Below the pieces are notes generated by a model, which was given only the letters and a program-made list of their open reading frames with translations, made no database searches and was not told where the DNA came from. A DNA stretch of 64,000 nt, from positions 1 through 64,000 of the forward strand of contig CAWJAM010000003.1 in assembly GCA_963840835.1 (NCBI GenBank), given 5' to 3'. This DNA comes from Rubrobacter_D sp963840835. GTDB lineage: Bacteria > Actinomycetota > Rubrobacteria > Rubrobacterales > Rubrobacteraceae. This document shows, piece after piece, positions 40,460 to 49,037 of the stretch. The position numbers and the translations under genes were made by a program. Position 1 is the stretch's first letter, and each line of letters opens with the position of its first letter.

Positions 40460-42048
40460 TGGACTGGACTCGGGAAAGCGCGTTGGAGCTGCTCGGTCAC
40501 GTCGACTTCGACGTGCTCGTGATCGGGGGCGGAATAATTGGGGGCCGGGTTGCATTCGACGCCGCGCGGTCCGGGCTCAGGGTGGCGCTGGTCGACGCCG
40601 GGGACTTTGGCGGGGCGACCTCGGGGGCCTCCGCGCGCCTTGTACACGGTGGGCTTCGCTACCTCGGCACGGGTGGGTCCCGGCTCGTGCGCGCCGCCCT
40701 GGGGGAGCGGGACGTTCTGGCCTCCCGCATCGCGCCGCACCTCGTCAGGGCGCTGCCTTTCGTGCTCTCCGTGGCCGGAGGACGGCGCCAGAGATCGCGG
40801 TGCGCGGCCGGGCTTCTCGCCTACGCCGCGATCGGCGGGTTCCAGGGGCCGCTCCCCCGCTTCGTTACCCCTGAGCAGGTGGCCCTTCTCGTACCTTCTC
40901 TCCGCGTCGAGGCCCTCGCCTCGCATGCCGTCTTCCACGAAGCCTCGACCAATGACAGCCGGCTGACGCTCGCCACAGTGAGCGCGGCCGCGCGCTCTGG
41001 CGCCGTGGTGGCAAACTACTTGCGGGCCGTCGGCCTCGACCTCGAACCGGATGGGATCTCTCGCGTGTCGCTGCGGGGAATCGGGGGAGAGGTGACCGTC
41101 AGATGCAGGGCCGTGGTGAACGCGACGGGTCCTTGGGTGGACCGCATCAGAGAGATGGAGGATTCTGGCTGTCGGCGGATCGCCCGACTGAGCAAGGGAG
41201 CTCACGTCGTCCTTCGGCCAGACGAACGGTGGCGGGCCGCCGTCGCCGTCTCCCTGGAGGGCGGACGCCACCTCTACGCCGTGCCCTGCGAGGATACGAT
41301 ACTACTAGGCACCACAGACGAAGAATATGACGGCGACCCGGCGGGCGTGGTCGCGCGGCCCGCGGACGTAGCCCACCTTCTGAAGGTGGCCAACCGATTC
41401 CTGCGCCCGGAGATGCTGCGTGGCGAGCGTGTTCTCTCCGCTTTCGCCGGGCTGCGTGTCCTGCCGCGCGGGGCGGAAGCGGCGCTCCGCGCGAGCCGGG
41501 AGCATCTCCTGAGCGTCGGGCCCGGCGGCATGGTTTCGGTGGCCGGGGGCAAGTTGACCACCCACCGCCGGATAGCCCTCGATGCCCTGCGACACCTTCC
41601 CGATACCATCAGGCCGCGGAGGATGCGCCTCTCCGACGCTCCCCTTCCCGGCGCATCCCGTGCGCCCGCCCAGAACCTTCATTCCCGTCTCGACGCATCG
41701 ACGGTCGATCACCTGCTGCGCCTGTACGGCTCGGAGACAGATACGCTCCTCGCGGATGCAAGAGAGGTTCCGAACGCCCTCGTACAGATAACACCGGAAG
41801 CGCCGGACCTCTGGGCGCAGGTCTACTACGCGATCCGGAAGGAATGGGCCGTAACAGCTGGGGACGTGATCCACCGCAGGACCACCCTCGGCCTGCGCGG
41901 CCTCGATACGCCGGAGATCCGTGACGAGATCTCCTCGGTTCTCGAATCCGGGGTCGGAGCCGGCCAAGTGGACTTAAGGAGCAGAGCCGGCACGGAGCCC
42001 AGTGGGCGCCATGGTAACGGCTCGTTATCCGTGGGACGAGGAGCTTAG
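40459..42048 (+). CDS. GlpD-like FAD-dependent glycerol-3-phosphate dehydrogenase family protein
   Basis: 529 residues from ATG 40459 (TGATG overlap with the aminotransferase stop). FAD-binding FDVLVIGGGIIGGRVAFDAARSGLRVALVDAGDFGGATSGASARLVHGGLRYL is followed by other GlpD blocks: VNATGPWVDRI, LSKGAHVVL, TILLGTTDEEYDGDP, GLRVLPRGAE and SVAGGKLTTHR. The C-terminal helical domain is shorter than usual. It would feed electrons from glycerol-3-phosphate (or an analogue) into the quinone pool at the membrane. Genetic coupling to a DegT aminotransferase is unusual and may mark a different substrate. Confidence 0.82.
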   Translation: MDWTRESALELLGHVDFDVLVIGGGIIGGRVAFDAARSGLRVALVDAGDFGGATSGASARLVHGGLRYLGTGGSRLVRAALGERDVLASRIAPHLVRALPFVLSVAGGRRQRSRCAAGLLAYAAIGGFQGPLPRFVTPEQVALLVPSLRVEALASHAVFHEASTNDSRLTLATVSAAARSGAVVANYLRAVGLDLEPDGISRVSLRGIGGEVTVRCRAVVNATGPWVDRIREMEDSGCRRIARLSKGAHVVLRPDERWRAAVAVSLEGGRHLYAVPCEDTILLGTTDEEYDGDPAGVVARPADVAHLLKVANRFLRPEMLRGERVLSAFAGLRVLPRGAEAALRASREHLLSVGPGGMVSVAGGKLTTHRRIALDALRHLPDTIRPRRMRLSDAPLPGASRAPAQNLHSRLDASTVDHLLRLYGSETDTLLADAREVPNALVQITPEAPDLWAQVYYAIRKEWAVTAGDVIHRRTTLGLRGLDTPEIRDEISSVLESGVGAGQVDLRSRAGTEPSGRHGNGSLSVGRGA

Positions 42049-42139
42049 AAAAGGTTAGCCCTTCTTAACCGGCCGTTGCCCAGCGTGTTACTTTGGTCCG
42101 CTACTGTGGCCCTCAGGCTACGCACGGGAGGAGTCTCTT

Positions 42140-43648
42140 GTGGGAGAGAGGACGAAGCTAGGGCTCGGGGTTATCGGTGTCGCGCTGGTGCTCGGCGTCC
42201 TGGGGGACGTTATGCTTCGCGCCACGCCGTGGGGTGTCAACTTCCTCATCTGGGTAACGGCGCTGGTCGGCCTCGGTGTCTTGCTCGCAAGGTGGGGACG
42301 TGTATTCACGGGTGGAGAAGGTAGGTGGTTGGTCTTCGTCGCCGTCGTCTTCGCCGCCGGTCTCGTGGTGCGCGATTCTCCCGTGGTGGTCGCCCTCGAC
42401 GTTATGGCGGTCTTGATCTCGCTCTCATTGGCCGTGTGGCGCGGACGTGGCGGCAGCCTCAGGCGCGCCGGAATCTCGGATTACATCGTGGGTGGGGCGG
42501 TCGCTGGCATCCTCACGTCGGCGGGCCCTTTGCCGGTCTGCGTGGCCGACATAGAGTGGCGCGAGGCGCTGCGCGGGCGATGGAAAGGGCAGGCGCTTGC
42601 CCTCACGCGCGGCGTGCTGCTCGCTGCGCCGCTACTGGTCCTCTTTGGCGCCCTCTTCGTGGCGGCGGACGCCATCTTCGAGCGGCTCGTGATCGACGTC
42701 TTCGGCTTTGACCTCGCCGAAGTCTTCACGCACCTCTTCCTCATCTGCTCTCTGGCCTGGATCACGTCCGGATTGCTCTGGGCCGGGCTGATGGCCAGAC
42801 TACCCGAGGACCTTACGATTCCGCGGCCCAGGGTGGTCTCCCTCGGCATCGTGGAGGTAGGGGTCGTGATCGGTCTTCTTGACCTCCTGTTTCTGACCTT
42901 CGTCGTGATACAGGTCCGCTACCTGTTCGGCGGAACCGGGCACCTGGCCGCCACCTCCGGCCTTACCTACGCCGAGTACGCCCGCCACGGGTTCTTCGAA
43001 CTGGTCGCCGTGACGGCCCTAGCGCTCCCAGTGCTCCTGGTCGCCCACTGGCTGCTCAGGGCCGAAAACCGTGCGCACGAGATCGTGTTCAAGTCGCTGG
43101 CAGGGGTCATGGTCGGTCTGCTCTTCGTTATCGTGGCCTCCGCGTTGCAACGCATGTACCTCTACCAGAGCGAGTTCGGCCTGACCGAGCTGCGCCTGTA
43201 CACCACCATATTTATGCTCTGGATCTCGACCGTCCTCGTCTGGTTCTTGCTCACCGTCATTCGCGCCCGTCGCGACCGCTTCGCGTTTGGAGCCCTCATC
43301 GTCGGCTTCGCGGCCATCTTCGCCATAAACGCCATGAACCCCGACGCCCTCATAGCAAACACCAACATATACCGCATGGAAGAAGGCAAGCGCTTTGACG
43401 CCTACTACCTGACGACCCTGAGCGCCGACGCCGTCCCCGTGATCGTAGAATCCCTCCCCGAGATCGGAGATAAGCCCGCGTGGCAAGGCTACACCGTCGA
43501 ACGGGCCGTGCTCTACCGCTGGGACACGAAACCGCCAGACTGGCGCACCTACAACCTGGGCCGTGCCAGGGCCCACCAGTCGGTCCAGGACTACGTCGAA
43601 ACCCAGGCCGGACGAGCCCCCGCGACGGCCCACATCGACACCCAATAA
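42140..43648 (+). CDS. DUF4173/DUF4153-type polytopic membrane protein
   Basis: 502 residues with about ten to twelve helices and a C-terminal soluble tail of ~90 residues. The family block GGTGHLAATSGLTYAEYARHGFFELVAV is clear, as is TIFMLWISTVLVWFLLTV and NPDALIANTNIYR. GTG 42140 follows GGGAGGAG. Function not established; members are often near regulators or cell-envelope genes. Possibly its own unit, since 91 nt separate it from the GlpD-like gene. Confidence 0.8.
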   Translation: MGERTKLGLGVIGVALVLGVLGDVMLRATPWGVNFLIWVTALVGLGVLLARWGRVFTGGEGRWLVFVAVVFAAGLVVRDSPVVVALDVMAVLISLSLAVWRGRGGSLRRAGISDYIVGGAVAGILTSAGPLPVCVADIEWREALRGRWKGQALALTRGVLLAAPLLVLFGALFVAADAIFERLVIDVFGFDLAEVFTHLFLICSLAWITSGLLWAGLMARLPEDLTIPRPRVVSLGIVEVGVVIGLLDLLFLTFVVIQVRYLFGGTGHLAATSGLTYAEYARHGFFELVAVTALALPVLLVAHWLLRAENRAHEIVFKSLAGVMVGLLFVIVASALQRMYLYQSEFGLTELRLYTTIFMLWISTVLVWFLLTVIRARRDRFAFGALIVGFAAIFAINAMNPDALIANTNIYRMEEGKRFDAYYLTTLSADAVPVIVESLPEIGDKPAWQGYTVERAVLYRWDTKPPDWRTYNLGRARAHQSVQDYVETQAGRAPATAHIDTQ

Positions 43649-43684
43649 CAAGATAAGGCGTTCATGTCCCGCCCCCCGACTGAG

Positions 43685-43708
43685 TTATCCACAATATATT
43701 GTGGATAA
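43685..43708. promoter_or_regulatory. Two consensus DnaA boxes in a perfect 24-bp palindrome
   Basis: TTATCCACA (43685-43693), ATATAT, TGTGGATAA (43700-43708). Each 9-mer equals the DnaA consensus, facing each other across 6 nt, and the whole 24 bp is self-complementary. It lies 36 nt past the DUF4173 stop. GGGGATAAGTGGA follows at about 43722. No dnaA, dnaN or other origin genes are in the window. Confidence 0.6.
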
Positions 43709-43744
43709 AGTGCGCAAAACGGGGGATAAGTGGACCATCTGTAA

Positions 43745-44065
43745 CAAGCCGGCACGCTGCCTTCGGCAGCTTGTCAGCACGCTCTCGGCCCTTGCGGCCT
43801 CCGCTTGTCAGCACGGCGCCTCCCTCCGGTCGGCGCCTTGTCAGCTAAGTCGTCTAGGGGCGTCGCTACGAGCGTCGTACCCTACCGCCAAAGGCAGCGG
43901 TCCGTTGCACGCCGCAGCGCAAGGCCCGAACCAAAAAAGCTGAAAGCGAGCCCGAAGGGCGAAGCGTTGCTGACAAGCGAGGGCCGCAAGGCCCGAGCAT
44001 GCTGACAAGCGGAGGCGAAGCCGGAGCGTGCTGACAAGCGGAGGCCGTAGGCCGGAGCGTGCTGA
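43745..44065 (+). repeat. Composite intergenic element, copy B
   Basis: The core 43804-43979 has the same landmarks as copies A and C: CACGGCGCCTCCCTCCGG, CGGCGCCTTGTCAGCTAAG, GGGGCGTCGCTACGAGCGTC, CCTACCGCCAAAGGCAGCGG, GCACGCCGCAGCGC, CCAAAAAAGCTGAAAGCGAG, GCGTTGCTGACAAGC. Left flank: CTTGTCAGCACGC units; right flank: GCTGACAAGCGGAGGC units. It fills the gap before the DUF59 gene. No coding sequence. Confidence 0.75.
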
Positions 44066-44131
44066 GTGGAAAAGACCCTCTAAGGCATTACAATCAGCGT
44101 GGTGCTACGGACGTCTACAAGAGGTGAGACA

Positions 44132-44434
44132 GTGATAACCGAGGAGCGCGTGCAGGACCAGTTGCGGAACGTCATAGACCCCGAGATCGGGATGGACCTC
44201 GTGGAGCTGGGTCTGATCTACGACGTCGGTGTCCACGACGAGGGCCGCCACGTCGACGTCACGTTCAGCCTGACGAGCCCCATGTGCCCGGTTGGGGACC
44301 TGATCCAGGAGCAGGTCGAGACGGAAGCCCTCTCCATCGAGGGCGTCGAGACCGTGAACGCCCAGCTCACATTCGACCCGATGTGGAGCCCCGAGATGAT
44401 GAGCCCCGCCGCCAAACTCTTCTTCGGGCGCTAG
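44132..44434 (+). CDS. MIP18/DUF59-family iron-sulfur assembly factor
   Basis: 100 residues from GTG 44132 behind AGAGGTGA. RNVIDPEIGMDLVELGLIYDV and VTFSLTSPMCPVGDLIQEQV are the family blocks; the Cys in SPMCPVG is the conserved reactive residue. SufT/PaaD-like members help mature or transfer Fe-S clusters. No suf genes adjoin it. A longer upstream frame (from 44099) is less likely. Confidence 0.85.
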   Translation: MITEERVQDQLRNVIDPEIGMDLVELGLIYDVGVHDEGRHVDVTFSLTSPMCPVGDLIQEQVETEALSIEGVETVNAQLTFDPMWSPEMMSPAAKLFFGR

Positions 44435-44636
44435 ATCCCAGAGCCTCACAGGAGCCATTCCGGAGAACACGATCCCGTAGACGCCGGGAGATTGCACCTG
44501 CTCGGTTGTGGCGACCCGGTAATGGCCGCCCTCGTCGATGGCGCAGGGGCGCTCGGCATGGATGACCGACGCAGCGGGTGGCCCGACGACGCCTACGGGT
44601 AGTGCTCGTGGCGTGGATGGGGTCTATCATAGACGC

Positions 44637-45395
44637 ATGCGCCTGGCGGGACTACTGATCGACCTGGACGGGACGCTCTACGTCGGTGGGGAGCCGGTCG
44701 CGGGCGCCAGGGAGGCCGTCGCCTCTCTCAAGGACTCTGGCCTCGCCATCAGGTACGTAACCAACACCACCAGAGAGCCGCGCAGGTTGGTGTGCGAGCG
44801 CCTGCTCTCTCTGGGTTTCGAGGTGGAGGAGCGCGAAATCTTCACGCCAGCCCGCGCGGCAGCGGGAAAGATAGGGCCCCGAAGCTGCTTCGCCCTTGTG
44901 GACGGGTCGTTACTCGAGGACCTCGAAGGGGTGAACCTCACCGACGGGCGTCCGGATTACGTCCTGGTCGGAGACCTCGGAGAGGGATTCACCTACGAGC
45001 GTCTGAACCTGGCATTCCGCCACCTCATGGAAGGCGCGGATCTGATGGCGCTGCAGAAGAACAAGTTCTGGCGGACCGAAGGCGGAATGTCTCTGGATGC
45101 GGGGCCTTTCGTCGCCGCCCTGGAGTACGCTAGCGGAAAGCGAGCCTCCGTCGTAGGCAAGCCCGAGCGGGATTTCTTCCGGCTTGCCCTGGACGATCTC
45201 GGGTTCATGGCCAACCAGGTAGGCATGGTGGGCGATGACGCCGAGGCGGACGTAGGGGGTGCAAAAAAGGCCGGGCTCCTGGGTATACAGGTCAGAACGG
45301 GAAAATGGCAGGCCGATGCGAGCGAGGCGGATCTCGTACTCGACAGCATCGCGGACTTGCCCGGGGTCGTGAAGTCCTGGGGAGGAGAGGGATGA
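44637..45395 (+). CDS. HAD-superfamily subfamily IIA phosphatase
   Basis: 252 residues from ATG 44637, which lies 6 nt after TATCAT without a ribosome site (possible leaderless start). HAD motifs: IDLDGTLYVG (motif I, nucleophile Asp), IRYVTNTTREP (motif II), VVGKPERDFF (Lys) and MVGDDAEADVGGAKKAGL (motif III). The C2a cap region carries LMALQKNKFWRTEGG, as in the LHPP/HDHD2-like group. Substrate unknown: a sugar phosphate, PLP or lipid-phosphate head group. It overlaps the next gene (ATGA). Confidence 0.87.
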   Translation: MRLAGLLIDLDGTLYVGGEPVAGAREAVASLKDSGLAIRYVTNTTREPRRLVCERLLSLGFEVEEREIFTPARAAAGKIGPRSCFALVDGSLLEDLEGVNLTDGRPDYVLVGDLGEGFTYERLNLAFRHLMEGADLMALQKNKFWRTEGGMSLDAGPFVAALEYASGKRASVVGKPERDFFRLALDDLGFMANQVGMVGDDAEADVGGAKKAGLLGIQVRTGKWQADASEADLVLDSIADLPGVVKSWGGEG

Positions 45396-45790
45396 AGGTA
45401 AGCAATATACCGGTCCAGACACACGAACGTTACGAGCTGGTCTCGATCACGGACGAGGTCAAGGAGGCGGTGAGGGATGCGGGCGTCGACGACGGTATCT
45501 GCGTCATCCTCTCGACGCACACGACGGCTGCGGTAACGGTCAACGAGGACTACGACAGGGACGTGCCGGCTGACCTTGCGGCGGCCTGCAGGGCTTTCCT
45601 TGGCGCCCTCGACGTTAACTTCGAGCACGCCGAGGGCAACAGCGACTCCCACTTCCTTACGAGCCTCTTCGGCCAATCGCAGACGCTACTCGTCACGGGG
45701 GGAGAGCCTGACCTTGGGCGCTGGCAGGGCGTCTTCCTAGCCGAGTTCGATGGACCGCGAAGCAGGACCGTCAGGGTCGCGGTTTCGTAG
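45392..45790 (+). CDS. YjbQ family (UPF0047) protein
   Basis: 132 residues from ATG 45392, which overlaps the HAD gene stop as ATGA, with GGAGGAGAGG upstream. The conserved blocks CVILSTHTTAAVTVNEDYDRDV, LNFEHAEGNSDSH-like (NFEHAEGNSDSHFLTSLFG) and LGRWQGVFLAEFDGPR define the family. Members show weak thiamine-phosphate synthase activity in vitro; the physiological role is uncertain. The tight link to a phosphatase might reflect vitamin B1 or nucleotide metabolite handling. Confidence 0.88.
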   Translation: MKVSNIPVQTHERYELVSITDEVKEAVRDAGVDDGICVILSTHTTAAVTVNEDYDRDVPADLAAACRAFLGALDVNFEHAEGNSDSHFLTSLFGQSQTLLVTGGEPDLGRWQGVFLAEFDGPRSRTVRVAVS

Positions 45791-45899
45791 CAGCCGTGTT
45801 TAGTTGGGGTCCAACTTCCGGTAAGATAGGTTCACGGATCTTGGGGTCGCGGGCTCGTATGTCGTGGTCGGCCGGAACTAGTCTTTGCGGGAGGCTTGT

Positions 45900-47291
45900 A
45901 TGAACGGATTGGTCAAGGGCGGTCTGGCCTTAGGCGGGTTGGTCTTGGGGCTCGGCGCGCTCAAGCGGGCGCTCAACCCGAGGCCCCGCTACCTCTCCTG
46001 GGAGAAGCCTCCCTACGGCGAGTTCGAGAAGAAAGTTCTCGTGGTGGGTGGTGGTTTCGGGGGCTACACGGCGGCGACCGACCTATGCAAGCTGGTCGAA
46101 GACCGCGACGACGTCGGGGTGCTCGTCATAGCCCGCGACAACTTCTTCACCTTCTGGCCTCTCGTGCCAGGAATCGTCAGCAGCGACATAGATGCACGCA
46201 ACGTCGCCCAGCCTTTGCGGCGCGCCCTCATCCTCGCCGGCGCCAGCTTTCGGCGGGCTCAGATCACCGGCGTGGACTCCGAGAGGAAGGTCGTCAAGGC
46301 CGCTGGGGGCATCGAGTTTCCCTACGACCAGCTCATCATCTCGCTGGGCGGCCAGCCCAACTTCTTCGGCATCCCCGGCGTGGAGGAGCACAGCCTCACT
46401 ATGAGGGGCGTCGAGGACGCCGAGCGAGTTCGCAACAGGGTCATAGAACGCTTCGAGGAGGTGTCTTTAATCCGGGATGACGTCCCCGACTCCAAGCTGA
46501 CGTTCGTCGTTATCGGGGGAGGTGCGACCGGGGTCGAGGTGGCCTCCGAGATCCACAGCCTCGTGCACGAGGCCCTCGCCCCCGACTATCCGAACATCGA
46601 CCCGCACAGGGTCAGGGTCTACCTCCTGGAAGGGCTGCCCAACATCCTCCCCGAGCTCGACCCGGCCCTCAGGCGGGCGGCCAGAACGAGGCTCGCCAAC
46701 GAGCGCATCGAGGTCATGACGGGCGCGATGGCCGAAGAGATCACCGCGAATTGCGTCAAGCTCAGGGGGGGGCGCGAGATACCCACTGAGAACGTGATTT
46801 GGACCGCGGGCAACCGTCCGAATATGGCGATCAAGGACCTCGGGCTCCCCTTCGACGAGCGCACTGGCATCCCTGTCGACCTGACCTTGAAGGTCGACGG
46901 TCTCGAGGACATCTGGGCCATTGGGGATTGCGCGGCCGTCCAGGACGTGCGCCAGGAGGACGGCAGGATCGTGCCTCCCACCGCCCAGGCGGCCATCCAG
47001 GAGGGTCACGTGGTGGCCCGCAACGTCCTGAAGACGATAGGCGGCGAAGGTGACCTCGATAAGTTCGAGTACAAGCCCCTGGGCCAGCTCGTTGAGCTCG
47101 GGAGCGACTTCGCCGTCAACGAGGTGATGGGCGTCAGGTTCAGCGGGGCGCTTGCGGCAATCTTCTGGCGTCTGACGTACCTGGTGCGCCTGAACAGCCC
47201 CCAGAGCAAAGCGCACGTGGCCGCCGACTGGTTGCTAGGCCTCTTGCTGCGGCCCGCCGTGACCCAGACCCCAGGTTCTGCCGACGATTGA
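45900..47291 (+). CDS. NDH-2-like NAD(P)H dehydrogenase (pyridine nucleotide-disulfide fold)
   Basis: 463 residues from ATG 45900 (GGGAGG upstream). N-terminal hydrophobic helix (LVKGGLALGGLVLGLGAL), then the FAD fold KVLVVGGGFGGYTAA, the NAD(P) fold FVVIGGGATGVEVASEI, and the second FAD block LEDIWAIGDCAAV. A C-terminal helix region (FSGALAAIFWRLTYLVRL) probably attaches it to the membrane. Role: non-proton-pumping quinone reductase, or a related sulfide/carotenoid-type flavoprotein; the N-terminal anchor is unusual for NDH-2. Confidence 0.83.
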   Translation: MNGLVKGGLALGGLVLGLGALKRALNPRPRYLSWEKPPYGEFEKKVLVVGGGFGGYTAATDLCKLVEDRDDVGVLVIARDNFFTFWPLVPGIVSSDIDARNVAQPLRRALILAGASFRRAQITGVDSERKVVKAAGGIEFPYDQLIISLGGQPNFFGIPGVEEHSLTMRGVEDAERVRNRVIERFEEVSLIRDDVPDSKLTFVVIGGGATGVEVASEIHSLVHEALAPDYPNIDPHRVRVYLLEGLPNILPELDPALRRAARTRLANERIEVMTGAMAEEITANCVKLRGGREIPTENVIWTAGNRPNMAIKDLGLPFDERTGIPVDLTLKVDGLEDIWAIGDCAAVQDVRQEDGRIVPPTAQAAIQEGHVVARNVLKTIGGEGDLDKFEYKPLGQLVELGSDFAVNEVMGVRFSGALAAIFWRLTYLVRLNSPQSKAHVAADWLLGLLLRPAVTQTPGSADD

Positions 47292-47353
47292 CCCAGAACC
47301 CTTGAGACGGGGCTACAATGGTGCTAGGTTGGCCCTCACATAAGGAGACGAGA

Positions 47354-47386
47354 ATGCGGCGCGACAGCGAGCGAGATAGGAATTGA
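47354..47386 (+). CDS. Possible 10-codon leader peptide before pgsA
   Basis: ATG 47354 has AAGGAG 6 nt upstream and encodes MRRDSERDRN; its TGA (47384-47386) ends 1 nt before the pgsA ATG. The good ribosome site and the tight join suggest translational coupling or a charged leader peptide. It could equally be a chance reading frame within the leader. Confidence 0.4.
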   Translation: MRRDSERDRN

Positions 47387-47387
47387 T

Positions 47388-47957
47388 ATGAGCCTCGCCA
47401 ACCAGCTCACCCTGCTCCGGCTCGTCGCCGTCGTACCCGTGATGGGCGCCCTGTACCTGCCCTTCGAATGGGCGCGGCCGCTGGCGGTCGTCCTGTACGC
47501 GGCCGCGATCCTGACCGACTACCTCGACGGCATCATCGCCCGCCGCAACAACGAGGTCACGGGCTTCGGCAAGCTCATGGACTCCATAGCCGACAAGGCC
47601 CTCATCGTCTCGCTCTTCTTCGCGCTCGTGGGGGAGGGTTCGATGCCGTCGTGGATGGCCGCCATCATGGTGATCAGGGAATTCGCCGTGACCGGACTCA
47701 GGATGGTCGCCCTCGAGGGCGGGGAGGTCATCGCCGCGAACCGCTGGGGCAAGGCGAAGATGAACGCCCAGAGCCTCGCCGTCTTCATACTGCTCGTGGG
47801 TAAGCCCGGGGCAGATGGCTGGCAAGGGGTAGTGTCCCAGATCGGGTGGTGGGTGATGCTCGTCGCTGTGGTGCTCACCATACTCTCCGGCTGGTCTTAT
47901 CTGAAGGACACGCCGAGGATACTCTCGATCACCTCCAAGCGAGATCAAAGGCTCTAA
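47388..47957 (+). CDS. pgsA: CDP-diacylglycerol-glycerol-3-phosphate 3-phosphatidyltransferase
   Basis: 189 residues. The CDP-alcohol phosphatidyltransferase signature is complete: DYLDGIIARRNNEVTGFGKLMDSIADK fits DGxxAR-x8-G-x3-D-x3-D, whose aspartates bind the metal and CDP-DAG. About five helices. It makes phosphatidylglycerophosphate, the precursor of phosphatidylglycerol, itself the donor for lgt (4.1 kb) and for LtaS-type transferases (5-7 kb). A 10-codon leader frame precedes it. Followed after 22 nt by a membrane protein. Confidence 0.9.
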   Translation: MSLANQLTLLRLVAVVPVMGALYLPFEWARPLAVVLYAAAILTDYLDGIIARRNNEVTGFGKLMDSIADKALIVSLFFALVGEGSMPSWMAAIMVIREFAVTGLRMVALEGGEVIAANRWGKAKMNAQSLAVFILLVGKPGADGWQGVVSQIGWWVMLVAVVLTILSGWSYLKDTPRILSITSKRDQRL

Positions 47958-47979
47958 AAGCTGTAAAATCACGCCCCAT

Positions 47980-48822
47980 ATGGAGGGAAAGGACAAACGC
48001 CTGAGGCCGGCCGAGGTCGAGATGATCCTGCGCCGCGCCTCAGAACTGAACTCTCGTAGGTGGACGCGCGCCTCTGCTGACACCCCTTGGGTCTCCCCCG
48101 AGGTCCTCGTGCAGGTGGCTGCGGCGGCGGGTATCCCGGAACAGGACGTGCGAAGGGCGATGTGGGATATGGCCTCGGAGAAGTCGGCCGAGCCTCATTC
48201 GTTCGCCCGCAGGTTCTACGGTCCGGCACGACTGCGTGCCGTGCGGGACGTGGATCGTCCCGGCGGGGACGTCAGCGAAGACCTCGAAGGGTTGCTGCGC
48301 CTCGAACAGGGCCTCAAGCTCAGGCGCAAGACGGAGCTCGGTTCCCTGTGGGACCCCGGCGACGAGCTCGGAGTCGTGCGCAGGACGCTCGACTTCTCCG
48401 GGAACAGGACCCTCCTCAAGGCTGGGAGCGTCGAGCTGCGCGTCGAGGACGTTGGCGAGTCCAGATGCGAGGCGAGCCTGACGGCGGACCTCTCCAGCGA
48501 GCGGGGGGAGTACCTCTCGCTAGCCGGCATCCTCGGGACCACCCTGGCCGTCCTCTTCGTCCTCGCCGGTATGCAGAGCCCGCTCTTCCTTCTCGGCGTC
48601 CTGCCAGCGTTCGCGGCGCCGGTCTTCGGGTTCAGGTTCGCCTACGGCCGGGCATGCCTGGAGATCAGGCGCGCCCTCGACGACCTTCTCGACGCCGTGG
48701 AAGTGGCCAGGCCAAGGGCAGAGGAGCCCCAGGACCGGTCCGACCGACCGCCCGGCCTGATACAGGGCCTCAAACCTATCCCCAGGTTCGCCCCGAATAA
48801 GGGCAAGAAGGAGAGCCCCTAA
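47980..48822 (+). CDS. Membrane protein with N-terminal helical domain, function unknown
   Basis: 280 residues from ATG 47980 (GGAGG is inside the start region). The N-terminal ~75 residues (KRLRPAEVEMILRRASELNSRRWT, VSPEVLVQVAAAAGIPEQDVRRAM) resemble a SHOCT-like or anti-sigma-like helical domain often found before membrane segments. Then a beta-rich stretch, two helices (LAGILGTTLAVLFVLAGMQ, FLLGVLPAFAAPVFGFRFAYGR) and a basic C-terminus. Likely co-transcribed with pgsA (22-nt gap). Confidence 0.65.
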   Translation: MEGKDKRLRPAEVEMILRRASELNSRRWTRASADTPWVSPEVLVQVAAAAGIPEQDVRRAMWDMASEKSAEPHSFARRFYGPARLRAVRDVDRPGGDVSEDLEGLLRLEQGLKLRRKTELGSLWDPGDELGVVRRTLDFSGNRTLLKAGSVELRVEDVGESRCEASLTADLSSERGEYLSLAGILGTTLAVLFVLAGMQSPLFLLGVLPAFAAPVFGFRFAYGRACLEIRRALDDLLDAVEVARPRAEEPQDRSDRPPGLIQGLKPIPRFAPNKGKKESP

Positions 48823-48837
48823 GGCTGTCAGACGGTC

Positions 48838-48990
48838 AGCAATTCAGCTTTGTCGGGCGCGACTTGCGCTCATATCACCCTTCCGTGGTCATTGCCTCGT
48901 TACCCTTTGGGCCCGGTGCCGCGCGCAGGGGCCTTGCCCGCCCTCAATAGCTGAAATGCTGACCGTCTGAAATGCTGACCGGCTGAAATG
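48838..48990. repeat. CTGAAATGCTGACC-type low-complexity tract
   Basis: CTGAAATGCTGACC occurs twice in succession at about 48953-48981 with a third partial copy, related to the CTGAAGTGCTGA tracts at 11587, 20690, 36420 and 56310. Intergenic before recQ; no gene. Confidence 0.5.
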
Positions 48991-49025
48991 AAAGTTTGGC
49001 CCTTCCTGAATGCGCCCTCAGGCCT

Positions 49026-49031
49026 TATATT
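49026..49031 (+). promoter_or_regulatory. -10-like box 6 nt before the recQ start
   Basis: TATATT followed by TATCCC and GTG 49038. The distance matches a leaderless transcript. No convincing -35 is visible. Confidence 0.4.
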
Positions 49032-49037
49032 TATCCC

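Noticed and set aside
44435..44620. Minus-strand reading HAERPCAIDEGGHYRV then ATTEQVQSPGVYGIVFSGMAP between two plus-strand genes
   Set aside because: Looks protein-like and could be a gene remnant, but no start, no stop context and no family was recognised, so I did not call it.
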